Source: Botrytis cinerea B05.10
Taxonomy: Eukaryota; Ascomycota; Leotiomycetes; Helotiales; Sclerotiniaceae
Direction: 5' to 3'
DNA length: 64,000 nt
Assembly: GCF_000143535.2 (NCBI RefSeq)
Contig: NC_037313.1
Coordinates: forward strand, 627,501-691,500
A program made the position numbers and the translations under genes. Under the pieces are notes generated by a model, which was not told where the DNA came from, searched no databases, and worked only from the letters and a program-made list of their open reading frames with translations. This document shows, piece after piece, positions 47,972-59,600 of this stretch; within the stretch, counting starts at the first letter, position 1; each line of letters begins with the position of its first letter.

Positions 47972-49848
47972 ATGGCAAGCCCTGGTAATGCACAAAAGAG
48001 AAAGTTGAGTACAGACCGCCCAATATCACCTCCACCATTGCGTCGCAAAGTACACTCTACAACAACAAGTAAGCTCCACCTGAACTATATGAGAGTCGAT
48101 AACTAAACCAAGTGCAAGAGACTGATGTTGCGTCATTTTTCACGCCCACGTCACAAAAACCACCCGAGAAAATTTCCTGGCAAGAACGCGCACCAGATGA
48201 AGATTCACCAAGCACGTTGTTGGTTGGTAAATTTGAACCATTGAACAGCTCAGATAAGAGGGCATTATCACACAACTTGAAAAGAAACAAAGTTGCTGCT
48301 TTCGATTTTGTGAGTATTGAGTTTGCATTACTTGGAGTAGCAATCTAATAATATTTTACTATAGGACTCAACTCTCATACAAACATCCTCTGGAAAGAAA
48401 CACCCTACCAATGGCCAAGATTGGAAGTGGTGGCACCCATCGGTTCCTACTATGCTCAGAAAACTATACTTGGATGATGGGTTGGTAGTACATTTTCTCG
48501 TATGTCGTTCCGAAATGCTAAATGTTCTACAGTTTTTGTGTCGTTGTGATCAGCAACCAAGCTGGTATTTCACTCAAAACGGACCCCAAACCCCCCAAAG
48601 CTCGACTTGCTGAATTCAAGTCGAAAGTATCTGCAGTCTTCAACCATATCAATATCCCAGTGAGCATATATGTAGCAACCGAGAAGGATATCTACCGAAA
48701 GCCACGAATGGGCATGTGGAAAGAATTACTTGAGGACTATGATATTCATCTCCCAGGTGACCTCAAACTTCAAGAATCCATTTTTGTTGGAGATGCTGCC
48801 GGGCGCCATGCAAGTACTGGTAAATCAAAGGATTTTTCTTGTTCAGATCGGTAATGCTATCGGGAATTCTTGATCTGGATTATTGTTGACATTTGCAGGA
48901 ATTTCGCCGAGAATGTCGGGATCAAGTTCTACACCCCCGAAGAATATTTTCTCGACGAAACACCGAGATCGTTCACTCGCACCTTCGAACCAGGAGATTA
49001 CAGCTCTGAAAACACCACAGGTTGGTCTCATTAACTTTGGCTGTGGCCGCTTCATTTTTGACGTTGTTTTAGTGTCTCCAAAGTACAAAAAAGACAACCC
49101 GAAAGACATAGTTATTCTTTGTGGTAGTCCTGGCGCTGGAAAATCTACATTTTATTGGAAGCAATTGGAACCTCTTGGCTATTCCAGAGTTAATCAAGAC
49201 ATCCTCAAAACAGTACGTGCTGCGTTTGCCAGCGATTACAGAACACAGGCTAACGTCCAAGAAGCGTGATAGATGTTTTAAAGTCGCTGGCCAATATCTA
49301 GATGAGGGGAGGTCTGTGGTTGTGGGTGAGTAGTCGAGCTTGCACCGCATCCTTATGAGGACAGCAAAACTGATATCTTCTAGACAATACTAATGCAGAT
49401 CGAGATGTTCGCAGTAAATGGATAGCACTGGCTGCCAAGCATTCCGTGCCGATCCGCTGTGTTCATTTCCTAACAAGTGTACAAGTATGCGAGCACAACG
49501 ATGCTGTGCGAGCCTTGAATGAAACCGTATGTCTTTCTTCACCCCAATGGATTGCCCTCTTCATTGACGAGAAGAATCCATGCCATGCTGTCTTTCCTAA
49601 GCCATGACTTTCTGATCCGATATAGATGAACCCTGAAAAGAGAAAGATACTTCCTAAATTGGCTTTCACAAGCTTTACTTCAAGATACCAACGACCTGAA
49701 TTGATCGAAGGATTCCAGGATATTACAGAAGTGCCATTCAAGGTACGTCTCACTGCATACCCCTTCTCCCCTGTATGTTCAATGCTGAGATCATAAGTTC
49801 GAGGGAAGCGAAGCCCAACGAGGGATTTGGACTCAACATTGGATTTGA
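47972..49848 (+). CDS. Bifunctional polynucleotide kinase 3'-phosphatase (PNKP/Pnk1), ten exons
   Basis: The model is join(47972..48068, 48119..48309, 48365..48480, 48533..48850, 48899..49020, 49073..49212, 49262..49325, 49384..49526, 49626..49742, 49798..49848), 452 aa, with all phases consistent. This enzyme repairs DNA ends by removing 3'-phosphates and phosphorylating 5'-hydroxyls before ligation. The N-terminus is basic and Pro-rich (KRKLSTDRPISPPPLRRK), suiting a nuclear signal; there is no FHA domain, as in S. pombe Pnk1. The HAD phosphatase motif DFDST is at residues 95-99, followed by VVVISNQAGISLK and VGDAAGR. The kinase P-loop GSPGAGKST is at 299-307, then VNQDILKT (Asp 324) and DNTNAD; the C-terminus is GIWTQHWI. 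Nine introns of 48-99 nt have branch sequences such as GCTAAC. Two introns have the less usual donor GTTGGT (48481, 49021), required by frame and by family alignment. The start at 47972 is chosen because the known fungal proteins begin near the basic tail. I saw no disabling change. Confidence 0.93.
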
Positions 49849-52019
49849 ATAATCAATCAATGATCCCGATAACGACCTCGGTGGACGAACGTGGCATATT
49901 TCACATGGCAGGAGATTACCCGAGGGATTGTCCTAATACTGAGGTACTATCCCATGTGAACTAACGAATTTTGCTTCGTTCGATTGGCAGCCGTGATGGA
50001 CTGCAGCAACGTTGCAATAGTGTGCCGGTATTTATTTGTCTGCCGCTTCAACGAGATTTAGATTTCTAATTTACAACGTTGAACATTGCTTGTTGTTGTG
50101 ATGCAATACGGAATCTTGATTTTTCCTCAACATAATGATGTTCAAAGCGAAATATTCGTGTGCCCAGCCTATGTATTTTGAGTTGCACTTTATTTTCTCA
50201 AGTCGCGTTTACTCTTTGCTAGCTACCAATGGAGCTGTTAGGTGTTGAATTTGGTCATAGTGAGACGGGACACTCCACGCGAAGACTGGCTAAATCAGGA
50301 GGCTGGGTGTCTGGACCACGTCGATCGAACTCAACTCATCATTCATTTTGATCCATGTTTTGAGCGACCTGAGAGCTCTTCCCAAGAATCACCCAAACAA
50401 CGGCAAAGCTCTTATTCGACTGTTCTGCAGTTATTACAAACGTCGGCAGATATTTAGTAGGTAAAGATGCTCTTCCAATCATCCACTTCAGGATACCCGA
50501 GACACCACCGTACTATAAAACGAACTGGAACCTGAGGTTGTTGGGTATGCTGTACTACTCATTATCTGCGGGACCATATGCAACGGATATTATTACATTT
50601 CTAAGGGGCTGCCTCGTAAAGAGTGTTATGCGAACAGTGCACTTTTTTTTGTTTACTTCCTCCAAAGATGAATGAATGGGAGCTTTCACTTTCCCACTTT
50701 TTTGTCCTTCTACCACTTCTGTGGTCCTGACTATGGGGTAATAAACAAACCCAAAAACATACTCCGTGTTACCAGCGGGTTGACGAAGCATCTGGTTAAC
50801 CCGCCAATTAAAAGTTTGCGGCATCTGTATCCTTCCATTCCCGCACGGATTATTGATTGATTGAATCATTGATTTGGTAGGGGTCCATTTTAGTTAGCAA
50901 ACAACTTGTTCTGGGTTGATTGAAGAAAAGGCGAGAAGCTTTACAACCAACTGAGTTGATTCTGTGACGCCCGAAACTTTGCTCACACAAATAACAAGAT
51001 ATCACACCTTTTTCGAAGTCATGCACATAGCGTCTCTTTTTATTAACGATAAGGCAAGGCGGGCGGTAATGTATTTCCTGGCACAGCTTGAACAAGAGAT
51101 ATCAGATGTGATGAATCGCGAGGCGGACTAGGGACGGGGTAGCACACATTGCTTGAAACAACGAGAAACAACGGCATGGCCCTCGATCATTGGATCGACG
51201 GTCGGGTTCCTGCACCAGGGGTGTCTCAAATGCTGTGGACTTTGACAGGGCAAAGCTTAGCCTCAATAAGGAATCTAGGCGATGCGCGCATAAATACATA
51301 CGGAGGATCACCATTTTAGGTGTAGACTGAATATTTTCACGGTGCATATTTCTTCTGTTTGCACAACTTTCGTCATTATTACATCGCACATCCTACATCT
51401 GAAGAAAAGAAGCTTAAGTTCTGTAGAAGCTAGCAAAGATGTGACGATCCTTCTTCAGCGCAACGCTTTTGTATATATGTGTATAAATAACCGACCAAGG
51501 CTGGGTTGCTATTTAAATCACCGACGATTGTCTCAGTTTCGTCCGTGGTGGTATAATTAGAGCAATGTTAGGTCCCGAAAATTCTCTAGTTTGTCAAAGA
51601 TTTTCCGTTCAACTATCTTCCTGGGCCGTCGAACGCATTCCTTTCCGCCTTATGACCTAATACCAGCAAAAGACCTTTCAACTAGAATTAACCACTGACA
51701 AAAACGGGCGGACTACGACCCACTACTAACTATGGATGCAATAGGTAATAAGACCGACTCTTTCATGCCACCCCTGTTCCCCGAGGCGTTGGGATCCGTC
51801 TTCCTTTGCCATTTTTCTGTTCTTTCCAAGTCGGTCTGCATGTCCGATACACCTTGTTTAGTTCTTATTCGATTGGGTCAGCCAGGATTATGGAAAGATG
51901 AATCGAATGCCCCTAGATTAAATCCATCCATACAATAGAACAAGATACTAATTATCACGAGCAAGGGATTTTGGATGAGCAAGCATAGATTGGACGGGTA
52001 CGGGTACCGGTAGGGGTGC

Positions 52020-52054
<35 letters not shown>

Positions 52055-52543
52055 GGTGGTGTCGATAGAATTCTGTACACTGTACGGCACGGTACGGATT
52101 CCGGAGCAAGAAAGTTAGTTTGAAAAAAGAGGATCGATTCACGACCAGAATAACGATATGACCCGCTCATTATGTGAGAAAGAAATCTGGACTTTCTCTC
52201 AACTAGGGAGGGGGAGAGAAATTCCGACGGCATATCGGCGTTTCCATTAAACCACATAAAGAAAGCCATTTGGAAGATCTCTTGCACGAAGGAAGTATAT
52301 ATGTAGAGTGCAGGTTGTACTACTCTGTGTACTACTCTGTATAGTTGACTCTTGAGTCTTGAGAGATCCGCCTATTTTTGGGCGGTGCTTAGGTCTTTCC
52401 TATCAGGGCACTGGTAGTGGTGCTGGTGTTGGCGTTGGTACAGTACTCAAAATGTCTTGCGCAAGCTCCGAACGAGCGAAGAAGAGCGGCAGGTAGGAAA
52501 GGGAGAAAAAAAAGAGGATATGTGTAGCGAGCATCGTTGTTGA

Positions 52544-52603
52544 CATTACCTACGCCATTACCTACACTATTACATACACCATTACCTACACCATTACCTA
52601 CAA
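52544..52603 (+). repeat. 12-bp tandem repeat, five units
   Basis: CATTACCTACAC and variants (CATTACCTACGC, TATTACATACAC, CATTACCTACAA) are arranged head to tail five times. Confidence 0.9.
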
Positions 52604-54113
52604 ATCAAGGTATGAAGGGATGGTAACATGTGACTAGGCATTGTGATCAAATGCCACACAGTAGATGTTCGTTCCCAGGGGTGTAGTAGTAATGCATCAG
52701 ATATCCGTCGGCACTGTATTTGGAAAGAATGTTCTACCAATTAAATCGTCTATGTATTGATTGCCATCCATTCATCACTCTGTCCATCCGTCTCCTTTAA
52801 TAAAGCTATGGACACTTCTCGCCGCGTGAGGTTGGTGGCCATTGATTGCAGCCTGCTTACTGACAAGGACGCAACGGCCGGTGCAAAGTTCAATGGTCCC
52901 GAAAGAAGAAGAAGAAGAAGACGAGGAAGAAGTAAAAAGTGGACTTTCCCGAGATACCTGGCTTGAAAACCGAGCCTGAGCCTGAGCCTGAGCCTGAGCA
53001 CTTTCCATAGGTATTATGCGATGTATAGTGAGGGTGTCTATTAGATACGATACTATACACCTTGCAAAAGAAAAGGAATCTTGTACTCCGTAGAGTTTCT
53101 CAACAAGTCATGGATAGATCAGGGCAGGGCAGGGCAGGGCAGGGGAGGAGGGTCGGAGGACAGGAAGGAAGTAGGCAAGTGAAGAAGAGCACGATTGAGT
53201 CGTGTCGTGGTGTTAGTCGTGTCGTGGTGTACACCCAGGTACCTTTTTACTTTATTGTACAGAGAGAGGGAGAGGGTATATATCCATAGGGGTGATGGCG
53301 AAATAGCATAGTCGAGGATGGTGGTGGTCGAGAGTAGAGGAGAGTATGGCAGGAGAGTATGGCAGGAGAGTATAGTAGTAGAGTATCATAATAGAATATA
53401 ATAGTAGAATACAATAGTAGAATATAATAGTAGAGTGAGTATAGGAGAGAGAGTATAGTATCGTAACATAGTATAGCATGGCTCCACAATCTTTTTTTTC
53501 TTTCTTTCTTTCTTTCTTTTCCAACCCTTTAACTTATTGCTAATTGATAATTGCCCACATCCACATCCACCCACCCACCCACACCCCCCTCGTGGGAATG
53601 CTCCGTACACCCACCTCCCTACCTTTCCATAAACAATAAATGGGTCAATGTCATATCAAAACACAAACACAAAGTCTGAATGACTAGGAGACGAGACGAG
53701 GAGACTAGATCCTCATCTACTCCATACCTACCTCAGCCTACCTAGAACTACCATCCATTCCCACGGGTCTGAGTTCTGAAAGGTCTGAGAGGTCTCGTTC
53801 ACATTAACACTCTTTTGGAATCTTCCGCTTTCTCTCAAACTTCACTTCAACTTCCCCCCCTCCCCCCCATTGCCAAACCTTCAAACCTTCTGACTTGTTC
53901 ATTGTCTTCTCTCTTCCAATCGCCAGAATCCACTCGTCAATCGATATCAATCTTCATCAACCAGCAGGACCCATTTCCAGCCAGTTAGACCTCCAGAATA
54001 GCCACCCCCAGACACTTCCGATAACCCCCTTCACCGTCGTACCCCGTCACGTACATCACTCCGCCCTCTTGTCAAACATTGCTCCCACATCCTACACTAC
54101 ATACATACAGACT

Positions 54114-54213
54114 ACTACATACATACATACATACATACATACATACATACATACATCCATCCATCCATCCACCCACCCACCCACTCACCCATCCATCCAT
54201 CCATCCATACATA
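54114..54213 (+). repeat. CATA/CATC/CCAC compound microsatellite
   Basis: About 100 bp of tetranucleotide repeats pass from CATA to CATC to CCAC and back. The long Ile/His-Thr/Ser-Pro frames across it (53895-54263 and 54079-54330) are products of the repeat. Confidence 0.95.
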
Positions 54214-54259
54214 TCGTTTGGATGCAACAACTCAATATCAACCCATCCATCCAATCACT

Positions 54260-54593
54260 GTAAGTCTTGCCTAGTCCCCGAAGTCCTGCACGCTCTTTTC
54301 CTTTTTCTCCAAGCTAAATCCTCCACGTGAGGGTATTGGACGAGAAAAAAAAGAAGAGCGACTAGGGAGAGCAAGATCTAATTGGTTCCGTAGAAGAAAA
54401 ACAGTTCGCGACACGATCCAGAACTCCCAACCACGCATTCAAGTCTTCAATCATCCATACATTTCTCCCACCGCCGCGCACACTTTTACTTGCTTACCTA
54501 CCTATACACATAACTACGTGGTCCATTGGAAAACGCATAACTTTCCAAAACGTCCACGTATGATTCCAAGTTGTGAACAAGTTACTTGTGCAG
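54260..54593 (+). promoter_or_regulatory. Possible 5'-UTR intron of the downstream gene
   Basis: A consensus donor GTAAGT at 54260 and a pyrimidine-preceded acceptor TTACTTGTGCAG ending at 54593 enclose 334 nt, 200 nt upstream of the start codon at 54794. A TAACTA branch-like sequence sits at about 54511. Leader introns of this kind are common in long-promoter fungal genes. There is no transcript evidence here. Confidence 0.35.
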
Positions 54594-54793
54594 TCTCCTC
54601 CCCCAAGTATCTCTACATCAATTCATCCGAAAGAAAAAGAGAAGAATTGCCTTCATATTATGTTGTCAATTGCACGTCAAACTCGCACCCGTTTTAATTG
54701 AACAAGTACACTCGCTCATCGACACCACGCAAGTCGCCTGTATCGACCAGCCACTAGCATTTCGAACAACTACATACCCGTCGACTCCTGAAA

Positions 54794-56643
54794 ATGCCCA
54801 CAGGATTAGCTGAATTTCGCCTTCCAGGCCATATTGCCGAGAGAAAAGCTAGAGAGAGCTTACCAGAATTAGATATGGATCTTTCGTGCTCAATTCATAC
54901 ACAAAACTCATCGGCATCGGAGCTACCATCACCAGTCACACCAACCTTCTCTACACGAGGACACATGAGGCATCCGAGTTCAGCTTCGTCAATTGAATCC
55001 CAATATCTCTATGAGAGTCCGTCTTCACCCACATTCACAAGTCACATAGCTGGAAAACGATCACTGCCCGATGTCCAAGAAGAACCTCGCTGCGAACGAG
55101 AAAATGACTTCGTGTTTGAAGATGACGACGATGACGATATCCCGGATTGCGATGAACTATACAATTGCTTGTGTAAGTCTCCTCCACACCTTTACTCGTG
55201 CCATGCACTGTGAATATCGCATAAAACACTCACATATTCATATGTTTATTTATTGTTTACCCTTCTTTTGATGATTACGCGGGGTAGTCGATCATCGCGC
55301 AATACATACATATTCATTGGTTGAGATTTGAAGGGCGATAGCTAATCCTTGCTTCTCGTGATGTAGGCGACGATCTGTATTGCTTGCATAGCGATACATC
55401 TATGGCCCAAAGCTCCGTTCAACTGTCTACGAATCATGACCTTGATTATGATCTTTCCGACGGATTCTTTAGCGATGGAGAATTTTCAATCAATTCGAGA
55501 TACAAGAAGAGGAGAGGAAACGAATCGCCACTCAATGGACTCACATCTCGATTCGGCACCAAGTTCCCCTCCTTCGCACGCAAGTGGAACTCGAGAAAAG
55601 CTACGGGTTCATCGGCAGCATCTATATCATCCGACACACAAAGAGATTATGCGACTTCGAGGGCGCCGTCTAGTAGATCCTCATCAAGATCAAATTCCGG
55701 CCGCAGACCTATGGACGACAATTCTGATTTCCAATTACCACTCACTCCATCTAGAAGCTTTTTTGGGAGTCGTGATAACAGCTCCACAACATCCTTCCTC
55801 GATATCGAAAAGGCGAAAGCAAGCACATCAGAATTCGAAGAAGGATTGGCTGGCACGCCATTACTTCCACCTCTTATGACCGATGTTTTAGCCAATGCTC
55901 AATTCAAAATGCAATCACCTTTACAATCACCCTCTGTCGCCGACTCGAGCGATCCAATGTCTGGTACCAACACGCCAATTGATTTCATAACTACATACCA
56001 ATTACCCGGAATCCCATCGCCGCCCCTTAGTACTAAGCCCTCGATTTCATCCTTCCATCGATCAACAATCAGATCGAATTACATAATTCCTTCCTCAGAA
56101 ATTCCCACGATTCTTATCGCCGAGGAAAACGACGAGTGGGCGAACAAACTCGGCCATGCTAACTTCGTTATTCATCCTGAGCCTTATGTTCCAGAAACCT
56201 TTGATCTTGAAGCTTGCCGACAACTACGAGCCGACTGGGACCTTGCACGTTGTAACTACACCAAGCATGTCGTTCGTACAGGCGAACACTATGGCGTTAC
56301 TTCAAAAACTTACAAGTTGACTGAGGAAAAATGGGCCCAAATAGATCTCCAGTGGATGAAAAACAACGAACTCACAATTGCGACCACAGCTCAGAGCTCC
56401 ACAGACGCATTCGCTACTTTGAAACATAACACACTCGGCAACTCTTCTTCAAGCAACGTTATGACTAAAATTCCATCACTCAACGATCCACGCAGCGAAG
56501 GCAAATTCCCTCAGCTTGGCGACGAAGACATCGTTGGGCCAATGGTTCAAGCTGCCGCACAACTTCGACGAAACCCCAGCAAGAAAGCCAAGCTTCTTCG
56601 ATTTCTCACTGACAAGTTTCCCGTGGGATTAGGGAAACCTTGA
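54794..56643 (+). CDS. Ser/Pro-rich conserved fungal protein of unknown function (two exons)
   Basis: Exon 1 is 54794-55172, the intron 55173-55366 (GTAAGT...GATGTAG, GCTAAT branch), and exon 2 is 55367-56643; 551 aa. The start ATG has a good context (GAAAATGCC) and the splice keeps DELYNCLCDDLYCLH in frame. Residues 1-100 are basic then Ser/Pro-rich (SPVTPTFSTRGH, HPSSASSIESQYLYESPSSP). Next come an acidic patch (FEDDDDDDIPDCDELYNCLC), basic KKRR, long Ser/Thr-Pro tracts with many potential phosphosites, and a compact charged C-terminal region at about 385-450 (DLEACRQLRADWDLARCNYT, then HYGVTSKTYKLTEEKWAQID). The tail is basic (RRNPSKKAKLLRFLTDKF). The C-terminal region looks like a conserved fungal domain, but I cannot name it. 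The product is probably cytosolic or nuclear, disordered and regulated by phosphorylation; this is inference. The long repeat-rich leader suggests elaborate transcriptional control. Confidence 0.85.
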
Positions 56644-59600
56644 ATGCCATCCACATCAAGCATCTTTTAGAAGCTTCTGGCCCTCACGAGCCATCAATTT
56701 TATTCCTGTTTTTACTTCTGGCTGGTTGATGGTTGTACCGTCCCGCCATATCTTTTTAACGACTTTACGAACGAAACGAATTTTTATTATACCCATACAC
56801 TCCTTGGCAAGCAACTATGAAAAATACCAACTTGAGATCCGAGATCGTCACTATCCTTTTTTTATATTAGCATTGCTATTCATGTGTATTGTTTACTTTT
56901 CTATTCGAAATCATCCATACTCATACTATGGATCATTTCCTCTCATGCGTCTATTTCCTTTGTTATTTGTGTTTTCATATGAAGCGACGGAGCTGGAGCG
57001 CAAAAAAATTCACTCGGATTGGAGCTGGGTCTAGACTGGCTTGGCTAAGGGGGGTGAATAGGAGCTTGGATTATCGGATCGGATGGGATTAGGCAAAAGT
57101 CCCCTAAGCGGGCGAATAATGGGACAACAAACACCTGTGCGCAGTTCTTGTAATATACCGGTAGCAGGTGGAGGGAAAGATACCAAGAGGGAGGAATGGG
57201 ACAGAACAGGTAGTGGAGTGGTGGGAAGAATAAGGGCGATCTTGTGGAACCGGGGTAGTGAAAGTGGACAAGCAGTAATATTCAACGGGAGGAATCTTTC
57301 GCATCGCCACGCAATGGCGGCTATCCTTGAAGTTATCTTTTCAACGAATATTTCAATGTGGAAAAGCGCAAAGGAAAAGGAAGCGTCCAGGAGAATAATC
57401 CACTACTAGCCAGTCAATGATGGATTGAACAAATGAGGAGGCAATCAATACGGATGGAGGATTTTTGAATACTAGTTCTAGATACCCTATCGCTGAAAAA
57501 AATGGAAAAAAAATTCTATCAAACAATATACACTGATCCTTGACAATTGAGTGGTGCCATGAGTATAGACGTGTGGAACGTTCACTAGTCATTGTAATCT
57601 CTCAGCACGATCTCATAATTCGAATATACTGTCAGAATCTATACATCTTTTCTACAATATCCTGATGATTTAAAGCTGCGATTTTTTTGATGTGGCTTTT
57701 AACTGCTGCACTAACGGTGTGCTGTAATTTCATCATATATTTAAAGCATGGGCACGTACACGCTCGAGACACGTTAAGAAGACTCAAGCTCGACCGACTA
57801 ATAACACAAAGCAGAATGTATCTAGGAGATTTCTTGAAACCGTCCTTTTGTTGTTTTTTTTAACTTGAAGTGATATCATATCGGACCGGGTGTTCTCCGA
57901 TTGTAAAAGGCAACTAGATTTGAAAGAAGCACCAACCGGGGCAGGATTTAACAATATGTTGCAAACTCAACATAAGAAATTTTTCAAGCACCTAGTGAGA
58001 TCCTCGTAGCTTCTTTGCGATTCTATGGACAACAATGCATGGACTTCTGTTTAGAGAAGCATAGCTGGAATCTGGACATCCAAGGACGTGAGTGCGTAGC
58101 CAGGGCCCAAAAAAGTGTACCTGCAGTTCTGGGCAGTGAAGGTTGAAACAAGCCAACACAGTTGTAGTTAGCAGACTCTACCGAGTAGATAACTTAAAAA
58201 GAACGGATAGCCTCCACCGCTCGAAACCACTACTTATTTGAGGCGACTATCTTTTCTCTTTCCTGTTTAGGGGATCGACGCTGCACTTGGTCTGGAGCTG
58301 GATGTGTGCATACTGTGTGTATGTTGCTATGACGCTGTCGATGTGATCGGTGTGATCGGTGTGTGCCTATTTGTCTGCGTCCCCACGTTTTGGGGAAAGG
58401 TTGGGGGTCTGACTATTACAACACTTCATACATGCTAACAGCGAACATATGGGAAAATTCTAATTGGAGCTCTTAGACTATAATCTGGGAGTGCGATTGG
58501 TAAGGTTTGGTGAAGTAAGTTTTGAAGCGGATGAGTTTCCCCGGATACTAGATGGCAGGTAATGTTTACAATACAGAGGAGGAGACTGCATTTGAAATCA
58601 GGCACGAGTTTTGTGTTCACTATTCTTCAAAAGCCTATCTGATCTCGCCACTTAAACTTATCTGCAGATGCGGGCTGGAGAAGGGAGGGATTCTTCAAGG
58701 GACAAGCCTCGTCCATTCTCATTGACTCTCACCCTCACTTCATTCCCGTCTCTGGAATACAACTCAGTCAGCCGGAGCCCTAATCAGATGAGAATGCACG
58801 CACGAGCCAATGCGTACAGCCGGTATTGTGAATTGCTTTAAGGCTTGTAGCAACTTGTTGATCTGGGGTTGGACGGACTGATTGAACGGCTCGAGCACAT
58901 TTTTCTGAACGTCCGTTTCTACGTACCCATGGCCCCATCATCCGTGATGTGAGACAGCGGTTATTATCGCTGTAGGGCTTCACTAGTGGTACGAAGGAAA
59001 TGATATGTCGTGAAGAGCGGAACTGGCGATGTTGCTATGTACACCTCATGTACTCGTACCGTCAATACAGTATCATGCTTTGAAACGTTGGGCCTCTTCA
59101 CGCGAGATTTGGCATGTTCATGTATTGTGAGGTACTCGAAATCCGCATACCATGCATCATATCATATTAAAGCTCATGTACTCGCCCCGTTGGCTTGCAG
59201 GTAGGAAGGTACATGCATACACACATACACGAGTATCTTCGGGGACGTTGATCTTGCTGCTGTGGTGTATACTGTAAGTTTATCAATACGTCCGAGTCCG
59301 ACGATGATGGCGTTTCGGGGTCTTGAATTAGTGGAGGTGATACTACAGTTTGCCAGTTTTCTATTCTGAGAACCCACTGGGTGAGGGTGATTGATTTCCC
59401 GTGCCTATTTTTGATTTTCAACGCAGACACGACATGTCGTGGGCGTTATGGTGTAGTCTGGTAGATGCTGTGATATAATTATGATAGGGAACCAAGTTGA
59501 GTATAATATTGAATTGGCAAGTGACTTCTTGCATGCTGGTTTTCGAGGTCTTTCGCCCGATAATACTTACTGTACGAGAAGGTACAGTAGATAAAATCCT

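Larger units (their letters stand above)
49849..54259. other. Intergenic region without a supported gene; microsatellite-rich right half
   Basis: 4.4 kb between the PNKP stop and the leader of the next gene. The first 2 kb is unique sequence with only short, overlapping, uninformative frames. From 52.0 kb on there are many simple repeats: CTGT (52019-52054), a 12-bp unit (52544-52603), GAAGAA (52905-52921), GAGCCT (52972-52999), AGGGC (53121-53142), AGTA/GTAT-rich (53330-53460), TTTC (53492-53518) and CATA/CATC (54114-54213). A pyrimidine-rich stretch at 53815-53875 (CTTCCCCCCCTCCCCCCCAT) resembles fungal promoter or leader CT boxes. The length and character suit a long, complex promoter for the gene at 54794. 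Confidence 0.6.

Noticed and set aside
53895..54330. Overlapping His/Thr/Ile- and His/Pro-rich ORFs
   Set aside because: They are readings of the CATA/CATC microsatellite.
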